Below are positions 1 through 6,547 of a stretch of DNA of 20,261 bases, one piece after another. Source of the DNA: Dehalococcoidales bacterium (lineage in GTDB: Bacteria > Chloroflexota > Dehalococcoidia > Dehalococcoidales > UBA5760); NCBI GenBank assembly GCA_028710655.1, contig JAQTTS010000010.1, positions 1 through 20,261 of the forward strand. The letters are read 5' to 3'. The notes below the pieces were generated by a model. It was not told the DNA's origin. It searched no databases and worked only from the letters and a program-made list of their open reading frames with translations. How positions within the stretch are numbered: position 1 is the first letter of the stretch; the number at the start of each line of letters is the position of its first letter. Position numbers and translations under genes: made by a program.

Positions 1-612
1 GCCGGAGTGCTCGATTTCGCCACCGCCGTCTATCTGGCTCGAGAGAGGGGACGACTGATGTATCAAGCCGGACTGCTTCAACCGGGTGGCATGGTAGCAA
101 TAATCGGGTTTGACGAAGTACCACTGGCAGAAGTTTGTGATGAAACCGGTACCTGGCTGGCTAACATTAACTGTCCGAATCAGCTGGTCATCAGCGGAGC
201 GGAGGAAAACCTGGCCAGAGCTTCAGAGTTAGCCAAAGCCAGAGGAGCCAGACGTGCTATTCCATTACCCGTAAGCGGCGCCTTTCATACACCGCTGATG
301 CAGCAGGCAGCCCAGGGTATGTCTGAAATAATAGCTAAAATTTCTTTCCATGAGCCAAGTATCCCTATTGTGGCCAATACTACGGCCAAGCCGATGACTA
401 CCGCCGAGCAGATCAAGGAGGAGCTACTCAGACAGCTATGTAATAGTGTTCAATGGCAACGCTCCATCGAATACATGATGGCAGATGGTATCTCCACCTT
501 CATTGAGATAGGCCCGGGAGAGGTGCTCAGCGGTCTGATTAAAAGAATAAACAGTAATGCTGAAACCATCAATATAGGTGATGCACAGACCATTAATAGC
601 CTCGCTGATTAA
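1..612 (+). CDS. fabD: Malonyl-CoA:acyl carrier protein transacylase (3' part)
   Basis: This is the C-terminal two-thirds of FabD, which moves malonyl from CoA to acyl carrier protein to feed fatty acid chain extension in the cytoplasm. The frame is open from base 1, so the gene starts upstream and the GxSxG nucleophile region lies outside the window. Visible family features in order are the RERGRLM helix with the Arg that binds the malonyl carboxylate, the INCPNQLVISG strand, the catalytic His in GAFHTPLM (codon 286-288), NSVQWQRSIEYM, and the IGPGEVLSGLIKRI end motif. It ends in TAA. nusB follows 74 bases later on the same strand, so cotranscription is possible. The family call is secure; only the 5' end is missing. 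Confidence 0.95.
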   Translation, partial: AGVLDFATAVYLARERGRLMYQAGLLQPGGMVAIIGFDEVPLAEVCDETGTWLANINCPNQLVISGAEENLARASELAKARGARRAIPLPVSGAFHTPLMQQAAQGMSEIIAKISFHEPSIPIVANTTAKPMTTAEQIKEELLRQLCNSVQWQRSIEYMMADGISTFIEIGPGEVLSGLIKRINSNAETINIGDAQTINSLAD

Positions 613-686
613 TTAGATTTCGGCCAGTCAATCCAACTACCATCTTCAGCTGCCGCCGCAGCATCAGCTCAGGCTAGGGGGGAATC

Positions 687-1097
687 ATGTCGGGGGCACG
701 GCGAAAAGCAAGGATGTTGGCTCTCCAGGCACTTTACGAAGCTGATTCCGCAGGACATAAAGCAGAACAGGCGATAACTCATCTCCTGGAAAACGCGAGG
801 CTAAGCGAAGATAATAACACCTTTGCCTGTCAACTGGTCAGCGGGGTCATCAGCAACAAGAAGGAAATCGACCGCAATATTCAAAACTTTGCTCCCGCCT
901 GGCCGCTGGAGCAAATACCCACGGTCGATCGGAATATCCTGAGGATGGCAATATTCGAGATGCTGTTCGACGATGAGGTACCGATTAAGGTAGCAGTAAA
1001 TGAGGCGGTTGAGTTAGCCAAGGAATTCGGTAGCGACAGTTCCCCCAGGTTCATCAACGGGGTGCTGGGCTCGGTCAGCACTCTCACCAGCAGGTAA
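687..1097 (+). CDS. nusB: Transcription antitermination factor NusB
   Basis: NusB is a small all-helical RNA-binding protein that, with NusE (ribosomal protein S10), binds boxA RNA and supports antitermination of rRNA transcription. The 136-residue length is normal. Recognisable features are the N-terminal RRKARMLALQALYEAD helix, the central VDRNILRMAIFEML segment and the C-terminal PIKVAVNEAVELAKEFGSDSSPRFINGVLG motif, the most conserved part of the family. The ATG at 687 is preceded by a G-rich ribosome binding site (AGGGGGGA, about 4 bases upstream). It sits downstream of fabD and faces the radical SAM gene tail to tail. Confidence 0.96.
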   Translation: MSGARRKARMLALQALYEADSAGHKAEQAITHLLENARLSEDNNTFACQLVSGVISNKKEIDRNIQNFAPAWPLEQIPTVDRNILRMAIFEMLFDDEVPIKVAVNEAVELAKEFGSDSSPRFINGVLGSVSTLTSR

Positions 1098-1123
1098 AGG
1101 GGCCGGTATTTATTAACTACTCT

Positions 1124-1139
1124 AAGCGGGTGCCCGCTT
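1124..1139. terminator. Small perfect hairpin between convergent genes
   Basis: AAGCGG and CCGCTT flank a GTGC loop, giving a 6-bp GC-rich hairpin 27 bases after the nusB stop. Neither strand has a run of T after it, so it is a weak candidate for an intrinsic terminator serving nusB and the convergent radical SAM gene. A second 12-base palindrome, CGGGCTAGCCCG, lies at 1174-1185 in the same gap. Confidence 0.35.
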
Positions 1140-1198
1140 TCAGTTATGCCCCGTAGATTCACACAGCTTAAACCGGGCTAGCCCGATACCATCAGTGC

Positions 1199-2755
1199 TC
1201 AAAGGGATCTGCCGTCCAATGTCTCTAGCTGCCGGGCCAGCATGGCGTCATCAATCTGTATCTTCCTGACCTTCTCGTAGACCTTGCGAAAGTGAAAACC
1301 CTGGGCAGCCAGTGTTATAGAAAGCCCGAGCAGCCTCGGATATTTCAGCAGTGTGGTAAAGATCAGCCTCCAGTAGTGCATCCTGGCTCTATCCTTAACA
1401 CCCAGAACCAGAGCAGATTTGATCATACTCACTATGTGATGAACCTTAAGCCTGGACCTGGAGCCCAAATTACCGTTAGGCCGATACTCCTGAAAGAACG
1501 TCTGGATCCGCTCGTAATACTGCTTGGGGGAATAGATCGTATTCAGGATTTGCTTGTAGCCATTAACCAGGATATCATACCTCATTTTAGGTATGAAGTT
1601 GGTGGTACCATCGGTGTTATCGCCATTACCTCCCGGCAGGACACGGTTTTCTTTAATCAGGCGATGCCAGAGTTTCGTCTTAGGAGGGGCATTGAGCAAG
1701 CCTACCATAGCGGTAACGATGCCGCTCTTCTGGATGAAATTAATCTGGCTCTTGAAGATCGAGACCGGATCGCTATCAAAACCGACAATAAAACCTCCCA
1801 TTACTTCAAAACCATAGTTTTGTAGCCTCTTCACAGAAGCTATCAGGTCACGATTCTTGTTGGTGAACTTATGGCACTCGGCCAGGCTATCCTCGTTCGG
1901 GCTTTCGATACCGACAAATACCCGGGTAAACCCGCTATCAGACATCAACTGCATCAACTCCTCGTCATCGGCAAGATTAACCGACGCTTCGGTAAGAAAC
2001 CGGAAGGGATAACCTTTCTCTTTCTGCCACTCAATTATAGCCGGCATAATTTCTGTCTTAAGCTTCTTCCTGTTTCCGATAAAATTATCATCAACAATAA
2101 AGATGGTACCCCGGTAGCCCTGAGCATATATCGCTTCCAGCTCCCTCATTATCTGGTCCTTGGTCTTGGTACGGGGTTTGTGCCCGTCCATAACGACAAT
2201 ATCGCAGAACTCGCAATCGAACGGGCAACCGCGAGAGTACTGAATAGTAACCTGCGCATATTTCTTTAGGTTAACCAGTGAGAAGAGAGGTATGGGAGTC
2301 TTATGTACATCAGCCCTCTCATCGGACCTGTAGACGTGCTGGGGGCAGTCCTTTTCCAGATCTGCCAAGAAGAGAGGCAGGGTAACCTCCGCTTCGTTAA
2401 GTATGATATGGTCGATTTCACTAAAATCAAATAACCCGTATCCAGTAGTATAGAAGGGTCCACCGGCCACAACTGGAGTATTGAAGCTCTTACAGCGCCT
2501 AACGACCTCCTGGGCAGACCTTTGCTGTACCACCATAGCACTGATAAAGACATAATCAGCCCACCTGATGTCCTTATCGGTCAGCTTGGTTACATTCATA
2601 TCGACGAATCTTTTCTCCCAGCCGCCGGGGAGCATGGCAGCGACAGTCAACGGGCCCAGAGGGGTATTTAATGCCTTTCTCGGGCCGAATTTTAAAGCAT
2701 GCTTGAAGCTCCAGAAGGTGTCTGGATACTGTGGATAAACTAGAAGTATTTTCAA
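1199..2755 (-). CDS. B12-binding radical SAM protein, DUF4070 type
   Basis: A 518-residue radical SAM enzyme with an N-terminal cobalamin-binding-like domain (about residues 1-140, MKILLVYPQYP, then VAGGPFYTTG), the [4Fe-4S] motif CPFDCEFC (Cys177, Cys181, Cys184), a TIM-barrel core (IFIVDDNFIGN, VFVGIESPNEDSL, GFIVGFDSD) and a C-terminal DUF4070-like region. The canonical B12 DxHxxG motif is not visible; VDMNV stands where it would be expected. The family contains cobalamin-dependent C-methyltransferases, including the hopanoid C-2 methylase HpnP, and this protein resembles that branch. The substrate cannot be read from sequence, so I give no symbol. The start is TTG at 2755 because AAGGAG lies about 8 bases upstream; no ATG competes. 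A promoter and an inverted repeat precede it. It ends facing nusB. Confidence 0.85.
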   Translation of the reverse strand: MKILLVYPQYPDTFWSFKHALKFGPRKALNTPLGPLTVAAMLPGGWEKRFVDMNVTKLTDKDIRWADYVFISAMVVQQRSAQEVVRRCKSFNTPVVAGGPFYTTGYGLFDFSEIDHIILNEAEVTLPLFLADLEKDCPQHVYRSDERADVHKTPIPLFSLVNLKKYAQVTIQYSRGCPFDCEFCDIVVMDGHKPRTKTKDQIMRELEAIYAQGYRGTIFIVDDNFIGNRKKLKTEIMPAIIEWQKEKGYPFRFLTEASVNLADDEELMQLMSDSGFTRVFVGIESPNEDSLAECHKFTNKNRDLIASVKRLQNYGFEVMGGFIVGFDSDPVSIFKSQINFIQKSGIVTAMVGLLNAPPKTKLWHRLIKENRVLPGGNGDNTDGTTNFIPKMRYDILVNGYKQILNTIYSPKQYYERIQTFFQEYRPNGNLGSRSRLKVHHIVSMIKSALVLGVKDRARMHYWRLIFTTLLKYPRLLGLSITLAAQGFHFRKVYEKVRKIQIDDAMLARQLETLDGRSL

Positions 2756-2773
2756 ACTACTGCTCCTTTTGCG

Positions 2774-2796
2774 TTTGAACTTTTCTATGGTTCAAA
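2774..2796. repeat. Inverted repeat at the radical SAM gene start region
   Basis: TTTGAAC (2774-2780) and GTTCAAA (2790-2796) are exact inverted copies separated by 9 bases. In the radical SAM direction they lie just downstream of the predicted -10 element, spanning the likely transcription start and 5' UTR. This could be a repressor operator or an mRNA hairpin upstream of the ribosome binding site. The repeat is seen directly; its function is inferred. Confidence 0.5.
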
Positions 2797-2801
2797 TTTC
2801 T

Positions 2802-2830
2802 AGCATAAACGCTTCTAAAGCGAAAGTCAA
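2802..2830 (-). promoter_or_regulatory. Sigma-70-type promoter of the radical SAM gene
   Basis: On the - strand TTGACT (2830-2825) and TATGCT (2807-2802) are separated by exactly 17 bases. The -35 matches five of six consensus bases and the -10 four of six. The spacer contains a short inverted repeat, CGCTT-N3-AAGCG. The predicted start is near 2795, giving a UTR of about 40 bases before the TTG codon at 2755. Confidence 0.65.
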
Positions 2831-2970
2831 ATATCATGCTGTAAATCTTCCCGCTACTCACACCCGACCGGGAATCCTACGATTAGCAGGGGTTCTGTTA
2901 CTAAAAGACCGGCTAATCGGTAAGGCGGCTCTAACGCCAGGGATAATTCAATAAAGGGCTAAACTCTCTA

Positions 2971-3201
2971 TTATTTTACCGGTTTCGTACTGCCCATAAC
3001 AGCGATATCGACGCTCTTCCCACAGTGAGGGCAGATTATATTAATAATCAACGGCTGATTCATTACGCGTTCCACAACTGCACTAACCACCGAGTCGATA
3101 TTATCCAAACGCTGGTCTATCATATCAAGCTGCCGCTCAATATCTTTCGCATCCAGGATATGCTCCTGACCCAATGCCTTAGGGCTATGCTTCTCCGCCA
3201 A
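2971..3201 (-). CDS. Small coiled-coil protein with a CPHC zinc half-site
   Basis: A 76-residue protein I cannot assign to a named family. Residues 21-46 form an uninterrupted amphipathic helix with hydrophobic residues at I21, L25, I28, L32, I35, V39, V42 and V46, alternating 4-3 spacing as in a coiled coil. A short hydrophobic strand (LIINII) and one CPHC pair (Cys57, Cys60) follow. Two such pairs would make a four-Cys zinc site, so a dimer held by the coiled coil is a reasonable model, though inferred. The start is TTG at 3201, with GGAGGGG about 4 bases upstream and an exact consensus promoter further up. The radical SAM gene lies 215 bases downstream but has its own promoter, so joint function is uncertain. 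Expression signals argue this is a real gene. Confidence 0.75.
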   Translation of the reverse strand: MAEKHSPKALGQEHILDAKDIERQLDMIDQRLDNIDSVVSAVVERVMNQPLIINIICPHCGKSVDIAVMGSTKPVK

Positions 3202-3230
3202 ATCCCCTCCTGACAGATACTATCACGCTT

Positions 3231-3259
3231 ATTATAGGTAACCAGCAGTACTGTGTCAA
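3231..3259 (-). promoter_or_regulatory. Exact consensus sigma-70 promoter of the 76-aa gene
   Basis: On the - strand TTGACA (3259-3254), 17 bases, TATAAT (3236-3231): both hexamers and the spacing are the ideal. The predicted start near 3224 leaves a UTR of about 22 bases containing the ribosome binding site. This implies high constitutive transcription of the small protein. Confidence 0.85.
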
Positions 3260-3325
3260 AGTCTACCTCCAATCTAATACGGCTTTGTCATTTACCATAG
3301 ATTATTCTACCACCTGAATTTAGTG

Positions 3326-3353
3326 TTGACAGTCAGGGTAAATGAACTATAAT
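3326..3353 (+). promoter_or_regulatory. Consensus sigma-70 promoter of the glycerate kinase gene
   Basis: TTGACA (3326-3331), 16 bases, TATAAT (3348-3353). Both hexamers are exact; the spacing is one base below ideal. The predicted start is near 3360, leaving roughly 74 bases of 5' UTR before the preferred ATG at 3434. It diverges from the equally perfect promoter at 3231-3259. Confidence 0.8.
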
Positions 3354-3433
3354 AAGTACATTTATCATATCCGGTAGGCAAAAAATCACGGGACAGCCTC
3401 ATGGTATGGAGACACTATCGAAACAGTGATGTG

Positions 3434-4576
3434 ATGAAGATTGTTATCGCCCCGCAGGGCTTTAAGGGGAATCTCACCGCCCTAGAGGTATCGCGGGCAA
3501 TCAGCAGAGGGATTAAACACGTAATTCCCGACGTGGTAACTGTAATTGTGCCGATGGCAGATGGTGGAGAGGGTACGATGCAGGCCCTGGTCGATGCCAT
3601 CGGGGGAAACACCATATCAGTAGAGGTAACCGACCCGATTGGTGAGCGCATCACGGCTCGCTGGGCCATGTTAAGTGATGGGGTGACCGCCGTTATCGAG
3701 ATGGCAGAGGCTTCCGGTCTTGACCTGATCCCACCGGAGAAGCGCAATCCCCTGCTGACCACCACCTATGGCACCGGCGAATTGATCCGCGACGCACTGG
3801 CCAAAGGCTGCCGGAAATTCATCATCGGCATCGGCGGGAGCGCTACCAATGACGGCGGCGCCGGAATGGCTCAGGCTCTGGGCATCAAACTGATCAACGC
3901 CAAAGGGGCAGCCATCGCCACGGGAGGAGCGGCGCTGATTGACCTAGCAGACATCGACACAACGGCCATCGACCCACGACTAGCCGACTGCGATATCCTC
4001 CTGGCCTGCGATGTTACCAATCCTCTCTGCGGCCCCGAGGGAGCCTCTTTTGTCTACGGTCCGCAAAAGGGAGCTACTCCGGAAATGGTATTACAACTTG
4101 ACACAGCGTTAGCCCACTACGCAGATGTTATCCAACGGAAACTCGGCGCCGACATCAGGGATATTCCCGGAGCCGGGGCAGCCGGTGGCCTGGGGGCCGG
4201 TTTAATCGCCTTTCTCAAAGCTAGGGTGCTCCCTGGTATAGATATCGTTATTCAAGCGACCAGCCTCGCCGAAAAAATGCGGGGCGCCAACCTGGTTTTT
4301 ACCGGAGAGGGTAGAATAGATAATCAAACCGCCAGCGGCAAAACACCGGTGGGAGTCGCCCGAAAGGCTAAAGAATTCGGGTTACCCGTCATTGCTATCA
4401 CCGGCGAAATCGGCAATGGTTACTCTGAGGTTTACAGAGAGGGGATCGACACGGTCTTCAGCATCGCTCCCGGTCCTATCAGCTTCAGTCAGTCTACCGA
4501 AATGGCAGAGCAGCTAATTACTGATGTTGCCGAGCGTGCCATGCGGCTATTCATCTGCAAAAGGCAACCGGGCTAG
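3434..4576 (+). CDS. Glycerate kinase (GlxK/GarK family)
   Basis: Glycerate kinase phosphorylates D-glycerate with ATP, in most members of this family to 2-phosphoglycerate, linking glycerate salvage to lower glycolysis. Family motifs in order are MKIVIAPQGFKG at the N-terminus, PMADGGEGT (40-48), GIGGSATNDGGAGMA (132-146), DVTNPLCGPEGA (193-204) then YGPQKGA, PGAGAAGGLGAG (245-256) and FTGEGRIDNQT (289-299). I chose ATG 3434 because it places MKIVIAP at the N-terminus and gives 380 residues, the usual length. An in-frame ATG at 3401 would add 11 unconserved residues. Neither start has a clear ribosome binding site. It is a single-gene unit converging on ispH with a 39-base gap. The exact product (2- or 3-phosphoglycerate) is not determined. 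Confidence 0.92.
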   Translation: MKIVIAPQGFKGNLTALEVSRAISRGIKHVIPDVVTVIVPMADGGEGTMQALVDAIGGNTISVEVTDPIGERITARWAMLSDGVTAVIEMAEASGLDLIPPEKRNPLLTTTYGTGELIRDALAKGCRKFIIGIGGSATNDGGAGMAQALGIKLINAKGAAIATGGAALIDLADIDTTAIDPRLADCDILLACDVTNPLCGPEGASFVYGPQKGATPEMVLQLDTALAHYADVIQRKLGADIRDIPGAGAAGGLGAGLIAFLKARVLPGIDIVIQATSLAEKMRGANLVFTGEGRIDNQTASGKTPVGVARKAKEFGLPVIAITGEIGNGYSEVYREGIDTVFSIAPGPISFSQSTEMAEQLITDVAERAMRLFICKRQPG

Positions 4577-4615
4577 CGATAAGAGAAAAATTGAATTCCA
4601 TACCCCTGTCCAAGC

Positions 4616-5464
4616 TCAGCCTATTGATTCAAGCCTGACAACCACATCATTTATGGTCTCTTCAGCCGTAGAGGTTCCACCGGTTATACCTACACAGCAC
4701 TGACCTCTGAACCAAGCGGAGTCAATCTCATCAGCCGTCTCAACAAGATAAGTTTTGGTAACTCGAGAACATAACCGGGCAAGGCAGTTGGTATTGGCAC
4801 TGTTGTGACCTCCGATGACAAGCATTAAATCCACCCTGCCAGCCAGTTCAAGAGCAGATGTCTGCCGTTCCCTAATCTCGTGACAAATAGTATCAATGAC
4901 ACACAACTCAGAGTCTTTAGTGAAGGCAAGATCAACCAGCTTCTTGACAAAATCAGTAAAATGGGCCGGAATCTGGGTCGTCTGAGATAGAATACCCAAC
5001 CGGCTTGGCAGAGGTTTAATTCCGTAAATGAACTTCTCGTCCAGTGTAGCTACTCCACTACCTTTAGCCCATCCAATAACACCCTCAACCTCCGGGTGAT
5101 TGGCATCGCCATATATCACCACCCGGAAGCCGGCTTGAGCCAACCTCTGCGCGGCAAGCTGAGCCCGGTGAACAAAGGGGCAGGTAGTACTGATTATGCC
5201 AATATGACGGGCCCGAAGCTCCTCCTCCATCCGGGGACTGATGCCATGGGCGCTGGTAGCTACGATATCCCCCTCGATATCATCCACTCCTCCGGCTATC
5301 CTGACCCCGATACCGGCCAGTTTCTGCAGTACCGGCTGGTTATGCACAATAGCCCCCAGCGTTTCCACGGTACCACACTCACGGGCAACCTTCTCAACAA
5401 TATCAATAGCCCGTCTAACCCCGAAACAAAACCCTATGCCACTGTCTTTTTTAATCTCTAGCAC
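4616..5464 (-). CDS. ispH: 4-hydroxy-3-methylbut-2-enyl diphosphate reductase
   Basis: IspH (LytB) is the last enzyme of the non-mevalonate pathway and reduces HMBPP to IPP and DMAPP with an oxygen-sensitive iron-sulfur cluster. The three cluster Cys are present: C13 (GFCFGV), C95 (TTCPFV) and C194 (TICHEI). The diphosphate-binding and catalytic residues are also visible: H41 (VHNQPV), H73 (SAHGIS), HPEVEG with the catalytic Glu at 125, QTT (161-163) and GGHNSANT (218-225). At 282 residues it is a normal compact bacterial form. The start is GTG at 5464: an in-frame TAG lies only 9 bases upstream, so no earlier start is possible; the ribosome binding site is weak. ispE of the same pathway is elsewhere in this window (17529-18410). 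Confidence 0.96.
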   Translation of the reverse strand: MLEIKKDSGIGFCFGVRRAIDIVEKVARECGTVETLGAIVHNQPVLQKLAGIGVRIAGGVDDIEGDIVATSAHGISPRMEEELRARHIGIISTTCPFVHRAQLAAQRLAQAGFRVVIYGDANHPEVEGVIGWAKGSGVATLDEKFIYGIKPLPSRLGILSQTTQIPAHFTDFVKKLVDLAFTKDSELCVIDTICHEIRERQTSALELAGRVDLMLVIGGHNSANTNCLARLCSRVTKTYLVETADEIDSAWFRGQCCVGITGGTSTAEETINDVVVRLESIG

Positions 5465-5486
5465 GACGCAGGTCTATCCCACCAGT

Positions 5487-5495
5487 ATAATAGCA
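5487..5495 (-). promoter_or_regulatory. Possible extended -10 element for ispH
   Basis: TGCTATTAT on the - strand fits an extended -10 (TGnTATAAT) and lies 22 bases before the GTG start. No convincing -35 is placed upstream. It lies in the 153-base gap after the macro-domain gene, in which I see nothing else. Confidence 0.35.
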
Positions 5496-5617
5496 CCGAC
5501 TCAGTGAAAGTTCGGCAATACGCTAAAACATCACCGTCCGGATCAGCGAGCTTTTCCCGTTTCAATCCACCATAGACATGTTCGAGGTAAAAAGTGCTCC
5601 CGATACCACATGACCCA

Positions 5618-6184
5618 TCATTTCTTAACCACTTCCTGCAGAGCCCTTGAGTAAGCAGCAAAGGTCTCGCTATCAAACAGCACGAAGACCACTTCTTCAA
5701 GAGCGGCAGGCCCCTGTTGCAGAAAGCCGACGACAGTACCGACAGCCACTTTGGCCGCCTGTCCAACCGGATAGCCATAGATACCGGTACTTATTGAGGG
5801 AAAGGAGATGCTGCGTAGCCTGTTCTCCACAGCCAGCCGTAAACTCTCCTGATAGGCACTAGTCAGCAGCTCCGGTTCTCCCTTATCACCACCACGCCAG
5901 ACAGGACCAACGGTGTGGATCACATACCTTGCCCTAAGATTACCGCCGGTAGTAATGACCGCTTTACCGGTCGGCAGCCGCCCCTGCCGGGAGACAATCT
6001 TTTTACACTCTTCCAAAATGGCAGGGCCGCCGGCCCTATGGATAGCGCCATCAACACCGCCACCACCCATTAAACTGGAATTAGCGGCATTGACAACGGC
6101 CTCAGTATCCTGCTTGGTAATGTCACCCTGGATTATATGCAGTCTGGCAATACCGACAGCAACTTCCGTAACCCGGTTCTCCAT
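5618..6184 (-). CDS. Macro-domain ADP-ribose hydrolase
   Basis: A stand-alone macro domain of 188 residues. Members of this group (MacroD/YmdB-like) bind ADP-ribose and hydrolyse O-acetyl-ADP-ribose or remove ADP-ribose from proteins. Motifs are GDIT (20-23), VVNAANSSLMGGGGVDGAIH (30-49, with the catalytic Asn and Asp at about 35 and 45), YVIHTVGPVW (87-96) and SFPSISTGIYGYP (127-139), the phosphate-binding loop. The start is ATG 6184, with GGGAG 8 bases upstream. An in-frame ATG 60 bases earlier has no ribosome binding site and falls within the predicted -10, so I excluded it. No ADP-ribosyltransferase partner or toxin is next to it. The exact substrate is unknown. Confidence 0.93.
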   Translation of the reverse strand: MENRVTEVAVGIARLHIIQGDITKQDTEAVVNAANSSLMGGGGVDGAIHRAGGPAILEECKKIVSRQGRLPTGKAVITTGGNLRARYVIHTVGPVWRGGDKGEPELLTSAYQESLRLAVENRLRSISFPSISTGIYGYPVGQAAKVAVGTVVGFLQQGPAALEEVVFVLFDSETFAAYSRALQEVVKK

Positions 6185-6239
6185 ATTGACACTCCCTGAT
6201 TTCTTACATTCTACCACATCGGCAAACACTGTCCCGAAC

Positions 6240-6269
6240 AGCATAGCACCAGGGGGAATATATTGACAA
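6240..6269 (-). promoter_or_regulatory. Promoter of the macro-domain gene
   Basis: On the - strand TTGTCA (6269-6264), 18 bases, TATGCT (6245-6240), with TGC just before the -10 as in extended -10 promoters. Its -35 overlaps the -35 of the aromatic operon promoter on the other strand (6263-6268). A UTR of roughly 45-50 bases would precede ATG 6184. Confidence 0.5.
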
Positions 6270-6291
6270 ACCGTATTCCTTATGCTAACTT
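6263..6291 (+). promoter_or_regulatory. Promoter of the aromatic amino acid operon
   Basis: An exact TTGACA (6263-6268) is followed after 17 bases by TAACTT (6286-6291), a weak -10. The predicted start near 6298 would fall inside a short inverted repeat, GTCTA-GA-TAGAC (6293-6304), which could be an operator. The leader ORF begins about 22 bases after the predicted start. The weak -10 with a perfect -35 would suit a controlled promoter. Confidence 0.55.
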
Positions 6292-6319
6292 AGTCTAGAT
6301 AGACGAGGTGAGCGTTAAT

Positions 6320-6409
6320 ATGTTGAGCACTACTTTCCACGAAGTGTGTTACTATACCCAGTCTGTGTTTACCTGGCGCATAAGGTGCGCTTGGAGGGGT
6401 CAGCATTAA
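6320..6409 (+). CDS. Aromatic-rich leader peptide of the aro operon
   Basis: A 29-codon ORF upstream of aroF, too short for routine annotation. It has a strong ribosome binding site, GAGGTGA (6305-6311), 8 bases before ATG 6320, and ends with TAA (6407-6409). Six of 29 codons are aromatic: Phe6, Tyr11, Tyr12, Phe17, Trp19 and Trp25, including all three end products of the operon's pathways. The middle reads FHEVCYYTQSVFTW. It lies between the operon promoter and an intrinsic terminator, as in classical trp and phe leaders. The ORF and its signals are seen directly; the role as a sensor of charged aromatic tRNAs is inferred. Confidence 0.75.
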   Translation: MLSTTFHEVCYYTQSVFTWRIRCAWRGQH

Positions 6410-6469
6410 ATAGATGCATCACGAGCCAACAAATTAGCATGATCGAAGCTCAGAAACCCTCCTAAAGCG
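6376..6469 (+). promoter_or_regulatory. Antiterminator pairing in the aro leader
   Basis: Two alternative RNA pairings are visible. First, GCGCA (6376-6380) pairs with TGCGC (6386-6390) as a local hairpin. Second, CGCTTGGAGGG (6388-6398) pairs with CCCTCC (6457-6462) plus AAGCG (6465-6469), 11 bp with a two-base bulge. The second uses the 5' arm of the terminator at 6456-6476 and also part of the first hairpin, so the structures exclude one another. The GGAGGG arm lies over leader codons 25-27. A ribosome stalled at Phe17 or Trp19 would leave it free and break the first hairpin; one reaching the stop would cover it. Confidence 0.65.
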
Positions 6470-6488
6470 GGAGGGTCTTTCTGTTTTT
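6456..6488 (+). terminator. Intrinsic terminator (attenuator) upstream of aroF
   Basis: ACCCTCC (6456-6462) and GGAGGGT (6470-6476) form a perfect 7-bp GC-rich stem with a 7-base loop. The T-rich tail CTTTCTGTTTTT (6477-6488) follows directly. It lies 47 bases after the leader peptide stop and 59 bases before the aroF ATG, with no other gene to terminate, so its position fits an attenuator. Confidence 0.8.
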
Positions 6489-6547
6489 AAGAGCAAAACA
6501 AGCGCAAACGGCAGCGAAACAGCCTGTCGAGAAAAAGTGAGGAACAA

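Noticed and set aside
2786..2800. GGTTCAAATTTC, resembling a tRNA T-loop
   Set aside because: The flanks do not form the T-stem and no acceptor, D-arm or anticodon arm is found nearby; it is part of the TTTGAAC inverted repeat.
2769..2954. A 61-codon + strand frame in the gap upstream of the radical SAM gene
   Set aside because: It covers the promoter and inverted repeat of the - strand gene, lacks a ribosome binding site and shows no recognisable composition or motif.
3401..3433. Upstream in-frame ATG as the start of glycerate kinase
   Set aside because: It adds 11 unconserved residues; the family begins with MKIVIAP-like sequence, which matches ATG 3434. It has no ribosome binding site either, so some doubt remains.
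5458..5778. A 106-codon - strand reading frame crossing the macro-gene 3' end and the gap before ispH, with a protein-like tail
   Set aside because: It lies mostly antiparallel in frame to the macro gene's coding frame, has no ribosome binding site or known domain, and ends inside the ispH start. I treat it as chance.
6185..6244. Longer start for the macro-domain protein
   Set aside because: No ribosome binding site precedes this ATG, the predicted -10 overlaps it, and ATG 6184 has GGGAG at good spacing.
6292..6547. T-box or riboswitch upstream of aroF
   Set aside because: No T-box consensus or known riboswitch core is visible; a translated leader with alternative stems explains the region better.
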